NCBI RefSeq assembly: GCF_002237655.1
Contig: NZ_NOKT01000005.1
Span: 224,241 to 288,240, forward strand
Origin: Streptomyces sp. XY006
GTDB taxonomy: Bacteria > Actinomycetota > Actinomycetes > Streptomycetales > Streptomycetaceae
Direction: 5' to 3'
DNA length: 64,000 bases
Shown here: positions 1-8,256 of the stretch, piece after piece
How the letters are laid out: every line of letters begins with the position of its first letter
How positions within the stretch are numbered: the stretch's first letter is position 1
Program-made: the position numbers and the translations under genes
The notes under the pieces: model-generated
Database searches by the model: none
What the model saw: only the letters and a program-made list of their open reading frames with translations
Told to the model about the DNA's origin: nothing

Positions 1-1005
1 CAGCGGGTGCGCGAAGCGCAGGGCCGGGGCCTCCGGGTCGGTGGTCAGCAGCCCCAGGGCGGCGGCCTGGGCCGTCTCGGCCTCGGCGTGCTCCCGCCCG
101 GCCGCGTGCAGCAGCGCCAGGGTGGGCCGGGCACCCGCGCTGGCCACCAGCAGGGTGCGGCGGGCCTCGTCCGACAGCATCTCCAGGCGGCTGAGCACCA
201 GCGCCCGCAGCGAGGTGGGCACGGGCAGCGGCTCGCCGGGCCGGGGCCGGGCCGGGCTCTCGGCCAGGGCGCGGCCCAGCTCCAGGGCGAAGAGGGGGTT
301 GCCGCCGCTCGTGCGGTGGATGTCGCGGATCGTGGAGCGGGACAGGGGCGTGTAGCCGCGGTGGTCCAGCAGGGCCGAGACCTGCGTGCGGGTGAGCGGG
401 CCCAGCCGCACGGCGAGGGTGTCCGGCGGGGACGCGCGCAGATGGCCGTCGTACTCCTCGCCCTCGGTCCGCACCGCCGAGAGCATCTGCACCGGCGTGT
501 CGCCGAGCCGGCGGGCGGCGAAACCGAGCAGTTCGGCACTGGCCGCGTCCAGCCACTGCAGATCGTCGGCGACGACCAGCACCGGGCCCTTGGCGGCCAG
601 GACCCGCAGCGCCGACAGCACGGCCAGGCGCAGCGCCAGGCCGTCCCGCTGCAGGGTCGACTCGCCGCGGCCGGTGAGCGCCGACTCCAGGGCCGTGCGC
701 TGGGCGGCGGGCAGGTGGCCGGAGATCTCGTCGAGGACCAGACCGAACAGATCGGCCAGGGCCAGGAAGGGCAGATGGGATTCGGACTCCGTGGCCGAGC
801 AGCGCAACACGGTCCGGTCCGGACCGCCGTAATCCGCGGCCAGCGCGCGCAGGACCGTCGACTTTCCTATTCCGGCCGGGCCGTGGAGCAGCACACTGCC
901 GCCCCGGCCCAGCTGGTCACGTGCCGAGGCGAACAGCTCCTCCCGTCCGATGACCAGGTCGGGGCGGCTTCTGGGAGGCTCCTGGAAGTCCCGTCGAGCG
1001 GTCAC
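1..1005 (-). CDS. LuxR-family ATP-binding transcriptional regulator, N-terminal part (cut by window edge)
   Basis: The first 335 residues of a large AAA/LuxR (LAL-type) regulator are visible; the C-terminal part, including the expected HTH, lies outside the window. Start is GTG at 1003-1005 preceded by a GGAGG ribosome site. A Walker A motif (GPAGIGKST, about residues 42-50) and a Walker B-like VLVVADDLQW (about 142-151) define the NTPase. A segment like SGGNPLFALELGRAL (about residue 255 on) is typical of the region after the NTPase in this family. LAL proteins are usually about 900 residues and activate transcription in response to a ligand, often beside catabolic or antibiotic genes. The target here is unknown; the nearest candidates are the neighbouring acyl-CoA synthetases. 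Confidence 0.85.
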   Translation of the reverse strand, partial: MTARRDFQEPPRSRPDLVIGREELFASARDQLGRGGSVLLHGPAGIGKSTVLRALAADYGGPDRTVLRCSATESESHLPFLALADLFGLVLDEISGHLPAAQRTALESALTGRGESTLQRDGLALRLAVLSALRVLAAKGPVLVVADDLQWLDAASAELLGFAARRLGDTPVQMLSAVRTEGEEYDGHLRASPPDTLAVRLGPLTRTQVSALLDHRGYTPLSRSTIRDIHRTSGGNPLFALELGRALAESPARPRPGEPLPVPTSLRALVLSRLEMLSDEARRTLLVASAGARPTLALLHAAGREHAEAETAQAAALGLLTTDPEAPALRFAHPL

Positions 1006-1209
1006 CTCTGTCCTCCCTGTGTCGTGTCCTGGCCAATATTAGGCAACGGCTCTTTGAATTTCGGACGGACGGTGTGGTGAGGGAAATAACAACCCGTGCC
1101 GGAGGACGAATTCGCCGGCCCGCCGAATGCGGCGGAACGCGCCCTGCGCGCCCCCTCGGTAACCGGTCGGCCCGCCGAACGAACCGGCAGGGTGGAAAAC
1201 ACCTCAAAC

Positions 1210-2028
1210 CTACGGCAACCACCCGGCCCGGCGGGCGGCGACCACGGCCTCGCCCCGGGTCCGGGCCCGCAGCTTGCGCATGGCCGATCTGAGATACCCC
1301 TTCACGGTCTCGGCCGTCACCCCGAGCCGCTCCGCGGCGACCGCGTTCGTCGCCCCCGCGGCGACACACGCCAGCACGTCCACCTCCCGGGGCGCGAGCC
1401 GGACCCGCGGAGCCGGTCCGGACGCCCCGGAGTCGGCCGCGAGCAGCGCGCACGCGCCGAGCAGCTCGGCCCGCAGCCCGGGGTCCGCGATCCGCGGGGC
1501 CAGCGCCCGCAGGGCCGCGTGTGCCTCCCGCACCTGCTCCCAGCCCGCGCCCGCCCCGCCGCCGGCGGCGAGCGTACGGGCCTCGTCGCGCACGACCAGC
1601 GCCCGCTCCACGTCCCGCGCCGCCTCGACCGCCGCGTCCAGCATCCGCCCGCCCAGCGGCTGAGCCGTGCGCAGCGCCCCGTACAGCACCCCGCGCACCC
1701 GGTGCCGCACCACCACGGGCACGGCCAGCACCGAACGCAGACCCTCGGCGGTCACCGGGGCGTCGTACTCGTGGCTGATCTGCCGCGAGGCGGAGTAGTC
1801 CGTCACCACGCACGGCCGTGACAGGGCCACCGTCTTGCCGCCCAGACCGGTCCCGGACGTCACCACCAGCGACCGCAGGGCGTGGGTCGCCGTGCCGCTG
1901 AGTTCGCTGATGCGCATGTGCCGTCCGGCCTCCAGCAGGCCGCCGAAGGCCACCGGGAGACCGGTGGCGCGCCGCAGGCGCAGCAGCGCGTTCCGTACCT
2001 CGACCGCGTCGGACGCGTCTGCCGTCAC
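1210..2028 (-). CDS. GAF-like sensor / LuxR-type HTH regulator
   Basis: A 272-residue regulator. Residues about 10-170 resemble a GAF sensory domain (for example LAVPVVVRHRVRGVLYGA). Residues about 208-272 are a LuxR/GerE helix-turn-helix (RLAPREVDVLACVAAGATN followed by TVKGYLRSAMRKL). Start is GTG at 2026-2028 with AAGGGG upstream. It is transcribed away from the acyl-CoA synthetase pair at 2154, so the 125-bp gap at 2029-2153 should hold both promoters. Streptomyces regulators of this architecture often control adjacent acyl-CoA ligase genes, so control of the neighbour is a reasonable inference. The ligand is unknown. There is no receiver domain and no phospho-acceptor aspartate, so this is not a classical response regulator. 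Confidence 0.8.
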   Translation of the reverse strand: MTADASDAVEVRNALLRLRRATGLPVAFGGLLEAGRHMRISELSGTATHALRSLVVTSGTGLGGKTVALSRPCVVTDYSASRQISHEYDAPVTAEGLRSVLAVPVVVRHRVRGVLYGALRTAQPLGGRMLDAAVEAARDVERALVVRDEARTLAAGGGAGAGWEQVREAHAALRALAPRIADPGLRAELLGACALLAADSGASGPAPRVRLAPREVDVLACVAAGATNAVAAERLGVTAETVKGYLRSAMRKLRARTRGEAVVAARRAGWLP

Positions 2029-2153
2029 CTGTTCGCCCCTTCACTACGGCGCCTGTGCGGGCGCACCCCCCGTTCGGGGGTAGTGAGACCTGCATCACGG
2101 ATTACACGATGGCTCAGAGCCGCCCGGCAATGGTCCGGTACCGAGGAGGACGC

Positions 2154-3833
2154 ATGACATCGGCGACGGAGGAGTTCCGCAGCGCGCGGGACTTCCTGCT
2201 GGAACACCGCGAGGACTACGCCACCGCCTACGCGGGCTTCCGCTGGCCCCGCCCCCAGTACTTCAACTGGGCCCTCGACTGGTTCGACGCGATCGCCGAC
2301 GGCAACGCCCGCACGGCCCTGCACATCGTCGAGGAGGACGGCCGCGAGACGCAGCTGTCCTTCGGGGAGATGTCCGTGCGCTCCGCCCAGTTCGCCACCT
2401 GGCTGCGCGCCCGCGGCGTGCGCGCCGAGGACCGGATCCTCGTCATGCTCGGCAACCAGGCCGAACTGTGGATCACCGCCCTCGCGGCGATGAAGCTGCG
2501 CGCGGTGGTCATCCCGGCCACCCCGCTGCTCGGCCCGGCCGACCTGCGCGACCGGGTGGCGCGCGGACGCGTCCGGCACGTCATCGCCCGCCCCGAGGAC
2601 GCCGGGAAGTTCGCCGAGGTCCCCGGCGACTACACGCGCGTCGCCGCCGGTGCCGCCGGCTCCGTGCCGGACGGCTGGCTGCCGCTGGACGACGCCTACG
2701 GCGCCTCCGCCGACTTCACGCCCGACGGTCCGACCCGGTCCGACGACCCGCTGATGCTCTACTTCACCTCGGGCACCACCGCCCGGCCCAAACTGGTCGA
2801 GCACACCCACACCTCGTACCCGATCGGCCACCTGTCGACCATGTACTGGATCGGCCTCAGGCCCGGCGACGTGCACCTGAACATCTCCTCCCCGGGCTGG
2901 GCCAAGCACGCCTGGTCCAACCTCTTCGCCCCCTGGAACGCCGAGGCGACCGTCTTCCTGCACAACTACACGCGCTTCGACGCCGCCCGGCTCATGGCCG
3001 AGATGGACCGGGCGGGCGTGACCACCTTCTGCGCCCCGCCGACCGTGTGGCGCATGCTCATCCAGGCCGATCTCACGCAGCTGCGCACCCCGCCCCGCGA
3101 GGTCGTCGCCGCCGGCGAACCGCTCAACCCCGAGGTCATCGAGCAGGTCCGCCGCTCCTGGGGCGTCACCATCCGGGACGGCTTCGGCCAGACCGAGACG
3201 GCCGTCCAGGTCGCCAACAGCCCCGGCCAGCCGCTCAAGACCGGCTCGATGGGCCGGCCCAGCCCCGGCTACCGCGTCGCACTGCTCGACCCCGTCTCGG
3301 GCGCGCCCGGCGCCACCGAGGGCGAGATCGCACTCGACCTGTCGGACCGCCCGGTCGGCCTGATGACCGGCTACCACGGCGACGCCGACCGCACGGCGGA
3401 GGCGATGGCCGGGGGCTACTACCGCACCGGCGACATCGCCTCCCGGGACGCGGAGGGCTATCTGACCTACATCGGCCGCAGCGACGACGTCTTCAAGGCC
3501 TCCGACTACAAGATCAGCCCCTTCGAGCTGGAGAGCGCGCTGCTGGAGCACGAGGCGGTGGCCGAGGCGGCGGTGGTGCCCGCGCCGGACGAGGTGCGGC
3601 TGTCGGTCCCCAAGGCGTACGTGGTCCTGGCGGAGGGCTGGGAGCCCGGACCCGACACGGCGAAGGTCCTGTTCGAGCACTCCCGCGAGGTCCTCGCCCC
3701 CTACAAGCGCATCCGCCGCCTGGAGTTCGCCGACCTGCCCAAGACCGTCTCCGGCAAGATCCGCCGGATCGCCCTGCGCGAGGCCACGGCGGCCGGCTCG
3801 GACGCCGAGTACCGCGAGGAGGACTTCCGGTGA
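2154..3833 (+). CDS. AMP-binding acyl-CoA synthetase (medium-chain/aryl type)
   Basis: A 559-residue adenylate-forming enzyme expected to activate a carboxylic acid to its CoA thioester through an acyl-AMP. I chose ATG 2154, which has GAGGAGGA eight bases upstream, over a longer open frame. The P-loop-like motif is [17 protein letters not shown]; the usual Gly after SGTT is Ala here. The YGQTE-equivalent is [10 protein letters not shown], the C-terminal hinge region contains [14 protein letters not shown], and the catalytic-lysine segment is [11 protein letters not shown] near the end. These resemble ACSM/benzoate-CoA ligase-like enzymes more than long-chain FadD. The stop overlaps the GTG start of the next synthetase by four bases (GTGA), implying translational coupling. 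Substrate is not predictable from sequence alone. Confidence 0.88.
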   Translation: MTSATEEFRSARDFLLEHREDYATAYAGFRWPRPQYFNWALDWFDAIADGNARTALHIVEEDGRETQLSFGEMSVRSAQFATWLRARGVRAEDRILVMLGNQAELWITALAAMKLRAVVIPATPLLGPADLRDRVARGRVRHVIARPEDAGKFAEVPGDYTRVAAGAAGSVPDGWLPLDDAYGASADFTPDGPTRSDDPLMLYFTSGTTARPKLVEHTHTSYPIGHLSTMYWIGLRPGDVHLNISSPGWAKHAWSNLFAPWNAEATVFLHNYTRFDAARLMAEMDRAGVTTFCAPPTVWRMLIQADLTQLRTPPREVVAAGEPLNPEVIEQVRRSWGVTIRDGFGQTETAVQVANSPGQPLKTGSMGRPSPGYRVALLDPVSGAPGATEGEIALDLSDRPVGLMTGYHGDADRTAEAMAGGYYRTGDIASRDAEGYLTYIGRSDDVFKASDYKISPFELESALLEHEAVAEAAVVPAPDEVRLSVPKAYVVLAEGWEPGPDTAKVLFEHSREVLAPYKRIRRLEFADLPKTVSGKIRRIALREATAAGSDAEYREEDFR

Positions 3834-5413
3834 ACTCCTACAGCCACGGCACCGGCACCACGGCGCTGCTCGGCGACACGATCGGGGCGAACCTGGACCG
3901 GGCCGTGGCCGCCTGGCCGGAGCGCGAGGCCCTGGTGGACGTGGACTCCGGCCGGCGCTGGACGTACGCGCGCTTCGGCGCCGACGTCGACCGCCTGGCC
4001 TCGGCGCTGCTGGCCTCCGGGGTCGCCAAGGGCGACCGGGTGGGCATCTGGGCGGTCAACTGCCCCGAGTGGGTGCTCGTCCAGTACGCCACCGCGCGCA
4101 TCGGCGCGATCATGGTGAACATCAACCCGGCCTACCGCACCCACGAGGTCGAGTACGTCCTGAAACAGGCCGGGGTGTCCCTGCTGTTCGCCTCGGTGTC
4201 CCACAAGACCAGCGACTACCGGGCCATGGTCGAGCAGGTGCGGGGCCGCTGCCCCGGGCTGCGCGAGGTCGTGTACATCGGCGACCCGGGCTGGGAGACG
4301 CTGCTCGCGCGGGCCACCCCCGACCCGGCGTTCCCGGAGCTGTCCTGCGACGACCCCATCAACATCCAGTACACCTCGGGCACCACGGGCTTCCCCAAGG
4401 GCGCCACCCTCTCCCACCACAACATCCTCAACAACGGCTATTTCGTAGGGGAGTTGATCGCCTACTCCGAGCAGGACCGGGTGTGCGTCCCGGTGCCCTT
4501 CTACCACTGCTTCGGCATGGTCATGGGCAACCTCGCCGCCACCTCGCACGGCGCCTGCATCGTCATCCCGGCCCCCTCCTTCGACCCCGAGGCCACCCTG
4601 CGGGCGGTCCAGCAGGAGCGCTGCACCTCGCTCTACGGCGTGCCGACCATGTTCATCGCGGAGCTGAACCTCCCCGGCTTCGCCTCCTTCGACCTGTCCT
4701 CCCTGCGCACCGGCATCATGGCGGGCTCGCCCTGCCCCGTGGAGGTGATGAAGCGGGTCGTGGCCGAGATGCACATGGCGGAGGTCGCCATCTGCTACGG
4801 CATGACCGAGACCTCCCCGGTCTCCCTGCAGACCCGGCGGGACGACGACCTGGAGCACCGCACGGGCACCGTCGGCCGGGTCCTGCCGCACCTGGAGGTC
4901 AAGGTCGTCGACCCGGCGACCGGAGTGACACAACCCCGGGGCACGGCCGGCGAGTTGTGCACGCGCGGCTACAGCGTGATGCTCGGCTACTGGGAGGAGC
5001 CGGAGAAGACCGCCGAGGCGATCGACGCCGGGCGCTGGATGCACACCGGCGACCTCGCCGTGATGCGCGAGGACGGCTATGTCGAGATCGTCGGCCGCAT
5101 CAAGGACATGATCATCCGGGGCGGGGAGAACATCTACCCCCGCGAGATCGAGGAGTTCCTCTACGCCCACCCCAAGATCCGGGACGTCCAGGTCGTGGGC
5201 GTCCCGCACGAGCACTACGGCGAGGAGGTCCTGGCCTGCGTCATCGCCAGGGACCCCGGCGACCCGCCGACCCTGGAGGAGCTGCGGGCCTTCTGCGCGG
5301 GGCGGCTCGCGCACTACAAGGTCCCCAGCCGGCTCCAGGTCCTGGACGCCTTCCCGATGACGGTGTCCGGAAAGGTGCGCAAGGTGGAACTGCGCGAGCG
5401 CTACACCGGCTGA
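3830..5413 (+). CDS. AMP-binding acyl-CoA synthetase (FadD-like)
   Basis: A 527-residue second adenylate-forming ligase translated from GTG 3830, overlapping the previous stop. Motifs are complete: [48 protein letters not shown] and a C-terminal [14 protein letters not shown] holding the catalytic lysine. The pattern matches the FadD-like fatty-acyl-CoA synthase family (AMP + PPi + acyl-CoA). Two tandem coupled ligases may handle different chain lengths or act in one degradative route, but no beta-oxidation genes flank them, so the role is open. A weak 7-bp stem-loop follows the stop (5414-5437), just before the LacI-type gene. Confidence 0.88.
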   Translation: MNSYSHGTGTTALLGDTIGANLDRAVAAWPEREALVDVDSGRRWTYARFGADVDRLASALLASGVAKGDRVGIWAVNCPEWVLVQYATARIGAIMVNINPAYRTHEVEYVLKQAGVSLLFASVSHKTSDYRAMVEQVRGRCPGLREVVYIGDPGWETLLARATPDPAFPELSCDDPINIQYTSGTTGFPKGATLSHHNILNNGYFVGELIAYSEQDRVCVPVPFYHCFGMVMGNLAATSHGACIVIPAPSFDPEATLRAVQQERCTSLYGVPTMFIAELNLPGFASFDLSSLRTGIMAGSPCPVEVMKRVVAEMHMAEVAICYGMTETSPVSLQTRRDDDLEHRTGTVGRVLPHLEVKVVDPATGVTQPRGTAGELCTRGYSVMLGYWEEPEKTAEAIDAGRWMHTGDLAVMREDGYVEIVGRIKDMIIRGGENIYPREIEEFLYAHPKIRDVQVVGVPHEHYGEEVLACVIARDPGDPPTLEELRAFCAGRLAHYKVPSRLQVLDAFPMTVSGKVRKVELRERYTG

Positions 5414-5481
5414 ACGACCGCGGGGGCGTTCGGTCGTGCGGGAACAGGGCCCGTAGGATCGACGCCCTTGGGGGGTGACAC

Positions 5482-6507
5482 ATGGTCAAGCGGCGGCCCG
5501 GTACGACGCCCACGCTGGAGCAGGTGGCCGCGCTCGCCGGCGTCGGACGGGGCACGGTCTCGCGCGTCGTCAACAACGAGGCGGGCGTCCGGGAGTCCAC
5601 CCGCCGTGCCGTGCAGCGGGCCATCGCCGAACTCGGCTACGTGCCCAACCTGGCGGCGCGGTCGCTGGCCGGGCGGCGGGCCGACGCCGTGGCGCTGGTC
5701 ATGACGGAACGCGACTGGCGGCTGTTCGGCGAGCCGTTCTTCTCGGAGACGGTCACCGCCGTCGGCGACGCGCTCGCCGAGACATCCGTGCAGCTGCTGC
5801 TCACCCTGGTCCGCACCGACGCCGAGCGGCAGCGGTTCGTCGAGTACGCGCGCGGCGGCCGGGTCGACGGCGTGCTGCTGATGTCGGTGCGCGCCGAGGA
5901 CCGGCTGCCGGACATGCTCGCCGACGCGGGCCTGCCCACCGTGCTGCTGGGCCGCCGCTCGGGCGACGAGCAGATCACCTACGTCGACGCGGACAACGTC
6001 GGCGGCGCCCGTGAGGCGGTGGCCCATCTGGTGGCCGGCGGCCGGCGGGCGATCGCGGCGATCACCGGGCCGCTGGACATGTACGTGGCCCGCTGCCGGC
6101 TGCGCGGTTACCGGCAGGCCCTGGAGCAGGCGGGGCTGCCCGCGCCCGCCTCCCGGACCGTCGAGGGCGACTTCACCGAGGCGAGCGGACGCCGGGCCAT
6201 GGCCGAACTCCTGGAGCGTCATCCGGAGGTGGACGCGGTCCTCGCCGCCTCCGACACCATGGCCTCCGGAGCCCTGGCCGTGCTGCGCGCGGCGGGGCGG
6301 CGGGTGCCCGACGACGTGGCGGTCATCGGCTTCGACGACTTCGAGCTCGCCCGGCACACCGACCCGCCGCTGACCACCGTCCGCCAGCCGCTGGAGCAGA
6401 TCGGCCGGACGATGGTGCGGCTGCTGCTGGAGGAGATGGAGCAGCCGGAAGTGGCGTGGCGGCACGTGATCCTGCGGACGCAGCTGGTGGTCCGGGACTC
6501 GGCCTGA
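5482..6507 (+). CDS. LacI-family repressor, CebR-like (cellulase regulator)
   Basis: A 341-residue LacI/GalR protein. Residues about 11-60 are the HTH and hinge (TLEQVAALAGVGRGTVSRVVNN ... ESTRRAVQRAIAELGYVPN, shown in two parts); residues about 68-340 are the periplasmic-binding-like sensor domain (VIGFDDFELARHTDPPLTTV near the C-terminus). CebR of Streptomyces is a LacI protein that represses cellulase genes through the 14-bp palindrome TGGGAGCGCTCCCA and is released by cello-oligosaccharides. Three such palindromes lie just after this gene, before the GH12 gene. By position it is the likely local repressor, but no cebEFG sugar transporter is nearby, so it may be a CebR paralogue rather than CebR itself. 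Confidence 0.88.
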   Translation: MVKRRPGTTPTLEQVAALAGVGRGTVSRVVNNEAGVRESTRRAVQRAIAELGYVPNLAARSLAGRRADAVALVMTERDWRLFGEPFFSETVTAVGDALAETSVQLLLTLVRTDAERQRFVEYARGGRVDGVLLMSVRAEDRLPDMLADAGLPTVLLGRRSGDEQITYVDADNVGGAREAVAHLVAGGRRAIAAITGPLDMYVARCRLRGYRQALEQAGLPAPASRTVEGDFTEASGRRAMAELLERHPEVDAVLAASDTMASGALAVLRAAGRRVPDDVAVIGFDDFELARHTDPPLTTVRQPLEQIGRTMVRLLLEEMEQPEVAWRHVILRTQLVVRDSA

Positions 6508-6514
6508 GGCCGTC

Positions 6515-6528
6515 CGGGAGCGCTCCCA
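6515..6528. promoter_or_regulatory. CebR-type operator, copy 1
   Basis: CGGGAGCGCTCCCA is the 14-bp CebR-type palindrome with one base changed at its left end. It lies eight bases after the repressor stop codon and 245 bp before the GH12 start. It may take part in looping with the downstream pair or roadblock readthrough from the repressor gene. Confidence 0.75.
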
Positions 6529-6673
6529 ACTCCTGGCTCTCATACAGCCGTTGAGTGCAGGAGTCGACACACCTCGCTGACCTGCGGCTTCGAAATACAT
6601 TCGACGGATTCCCGTCTAACGGGTTGTCAGGGACATGGGGCGGCTCCTACAGTCGCGACCGAAACCGGTGAGG

Positions 6674-6713
6674 TGGGAGCGCTCCCATCAGTGGGGAGGT
6701 GGGAGCGCTCCCG
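6674..6713. promoter_or_regulatory. Two CebR-type operators before the GH12 gene
   Basis: A perfect TGGGAGCGCTCCCA at 6674-6687 and TGGGAGCGCTCCCG at 6700-6713. Their centres are 26 bp apart and they end 60 bp before the GH12 ATG, the expected place for repression of the cellulase promoter. The palindrome is the published CebR recognition sequence in Streptomyces; binding here is inferred. Confidence 0.85.
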
Positions 6714-6773
6714 AATCCCCCCAACCGCAGCACCCTCTGTCGAACCCGGTTACCCCCGCAGAGAGGCACCCGC

Positions 6774-7907
6774 ATGCGATCGTCACCGCACCGCCTCCGC
6801 ACCGTCCGCGCCCTGTTCGGCGCGCTGCTCACCACGCTCGTCACCGTCGCGGCGCTCCTCGCCGCCACCGCGCCCGCCCGGGCGGACACGGTCGTCTGCG
6901 AGCAGTTCGGATCGACCGTGATCCAGGGCCGCTACGTCGTCCAGAACAACCGCTGGGGCACCAGTGCCCCGCAGTGCGTCACCGCGACCGACACCGGCTT
7001 CCGGCTCACCCAGGCCGACGGCTCCGTGCCCACCAACGGCGCGCCGAAGTCGTACCCGTCGGTCTTCAACGGCTGCCACTACACCAACTGTTCGCCCGGG
7101 ACCAACCTGCCGGCGCAGCTCAGCACCATCTCCAGCGCGCCCAGCAGCATCTCCTACGGCTACGTCTCCGGCGCGGTGTACAACGCCTCGTACGACATCT
7201 GGCTGGACCCGACGCCCCGCACCGACGGCGTCAACCGCACCGAGATCATGATCTGGTTCAACCGGGTCGGCCCCATCCAGCCGATCGGCTCCCAGGCCGG
7301 CACCGCCTCCGTCGGCGGACGCAGCTGGGAGGTGTGGACCGGCAGCAACGGGTCCAACGACGTGATCTCCTTCGTGGCCCCCTCGGCGATCTCCAGCTGG
7401 AGCTTCGACGTCATGGACTTCGTCGACCAGACCGTGGCCCGGGGCATGGCGCAGAGCAACTGGTATCTGACCAGCGTCCAGGCCGGCTTCGAGCCGTGGC
7501 AGAACGGCGCCGGGCTCGCCGTGAACTCCTTCTCCTCCACGGTCAACACCGGTGGCGGCGGCGACCCGGGCGGTCCCGGCAACCCGGCGGCGGCCTGCCA
7601 GGTGACGTACGGGACCAGCGTCTGGCAGGGCGGCTTCACCGCCGACGTGACCGTGAAGAACACCGGATCGGCCGCGGTCGACAACTGGCGGCTCGGCTTC
7701 ACGCTGCCGTCCGGACAGCGGGTCACGAGCGCCTGGAACGCGACCCTGTCCGGCACCTCCGGCGCGGTCACGGCGAGCCCCGTCGCGCACAACGCCCGGA
7801 TCGCGGCCGGCGGCACCCAGAGCTTCGGCTTCCAGGGCAGCTACAGCGGCACCTTCGCCGAGCCGGCCGGCTTCACCCTGAACGGCACCCCCTGCTCCGT
7901 CGCCTGA
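6774..7907 (+). CDS. celB: Secreted GH12 endoglucanase with C-terminal CBM2
   Basis: A 377-residue endo-beta-1,4-glucanase that cuts internal cellulose bonds outside the cell. ATG 6774 follows GAGAGG. A signal peptide of about 37 residues ends in APARA, and the mature protein begins DTVVCEQF. The GH12 domain spans about 40-258. The nucleophile Glu157 lies in NRTEIMIWFN and the acid/base Glu240 in GFEPWQNG; in mature numbering these are 120 and 203, as I recall for Streptomyces CelB. A Gly/Pro linker (about 260-272) leads to a cellulose-binding CBM2 (about 275-377, ending NGTPCSVA). It is the first gene of the cellulase cassette, directly behind two CebR boxes, and is followed by a strong stem-loop. 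Confidence 0.93.
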   Translation: MRSSPHRLRTVRALFGALLTTLVTVAALLAATAPARADTVVCEQFGSTVIQGRYVVQNNRWGTSAPQCVTATDTGFRLTQADGSVPTNGAPKSYPSVFNGCHYTNCSPGTNLPAQLSTISSAPSSISYGYVSGAVYNASYDIWLDPTPRTDGVNRTEIMIWFNRVGPIQPIGSQAGTASVGGRSWEVWTGSNGSNDVISFVAPSAISSWSFDVMDFVDQTVARGMAQSNWYLTSVQAGFEPWQNGAGLAVNSFSSTVNTGGGGDPGGPGNPAAACQVTYGTSVWQGGFTADVTVKNTGSAAVDNWRLGFTLPSGQRVTSAWNATLSGTSGAVTASPVAHNARIAAGGTQSFGFQGSYSGTFAEPAGFTLNGTPCSVA

Positions 7908-7924
7908 CCCGCGGCGCACCGACC

Positions 7925-7968
7925 CGCTCCGGGCTCCGCCCTGCGCCGAACGGGCGGACCCCGGAGCG
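7925..7968 (+). terminator. Stem-loop terminator or attenuator after GH12 gene
   Basis: CGCTCCGGG-C-TCCGCCC (7925-7941) pairs with GGGCGGA-C-CCCGGAGCG (7952-7968): 16 pairs with one C/C mismatch and a 10-nt loop. It sits in the 349-bp gap 7908-8256, in which I see no gene and no CebR box. It probably limits expression of the downstream GH3 gene relative to GH12. Confidence 0.7.
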
Positions 7969-8256
7969 TTCCACCCCGTCCCGGGCCGTCGCCCGGGGCA
8001 GCACCACCCGGCCACCGGCGAGCCCCGTCCGGTGAACCGCCCTGCCCCGTCCCGGGCGGTCGCACGACCGGGCCGCCCGGAATCCCGCTCGCCTCACCCT
8101 GCCGGAGGCCCGCTCCACGGCCCACCGGCACGTCCCGTCCGCCGCACCTCCCCGTGTCCGGCACCGCGCCCCGTCCCCCCGGCCGCACCGCGCCGGCGGC
8201 GCCGCAGGACCCCGCCTCGCCCCGCCCCTCCGGCCCGCATCCGGAAAGGCTCCGTC

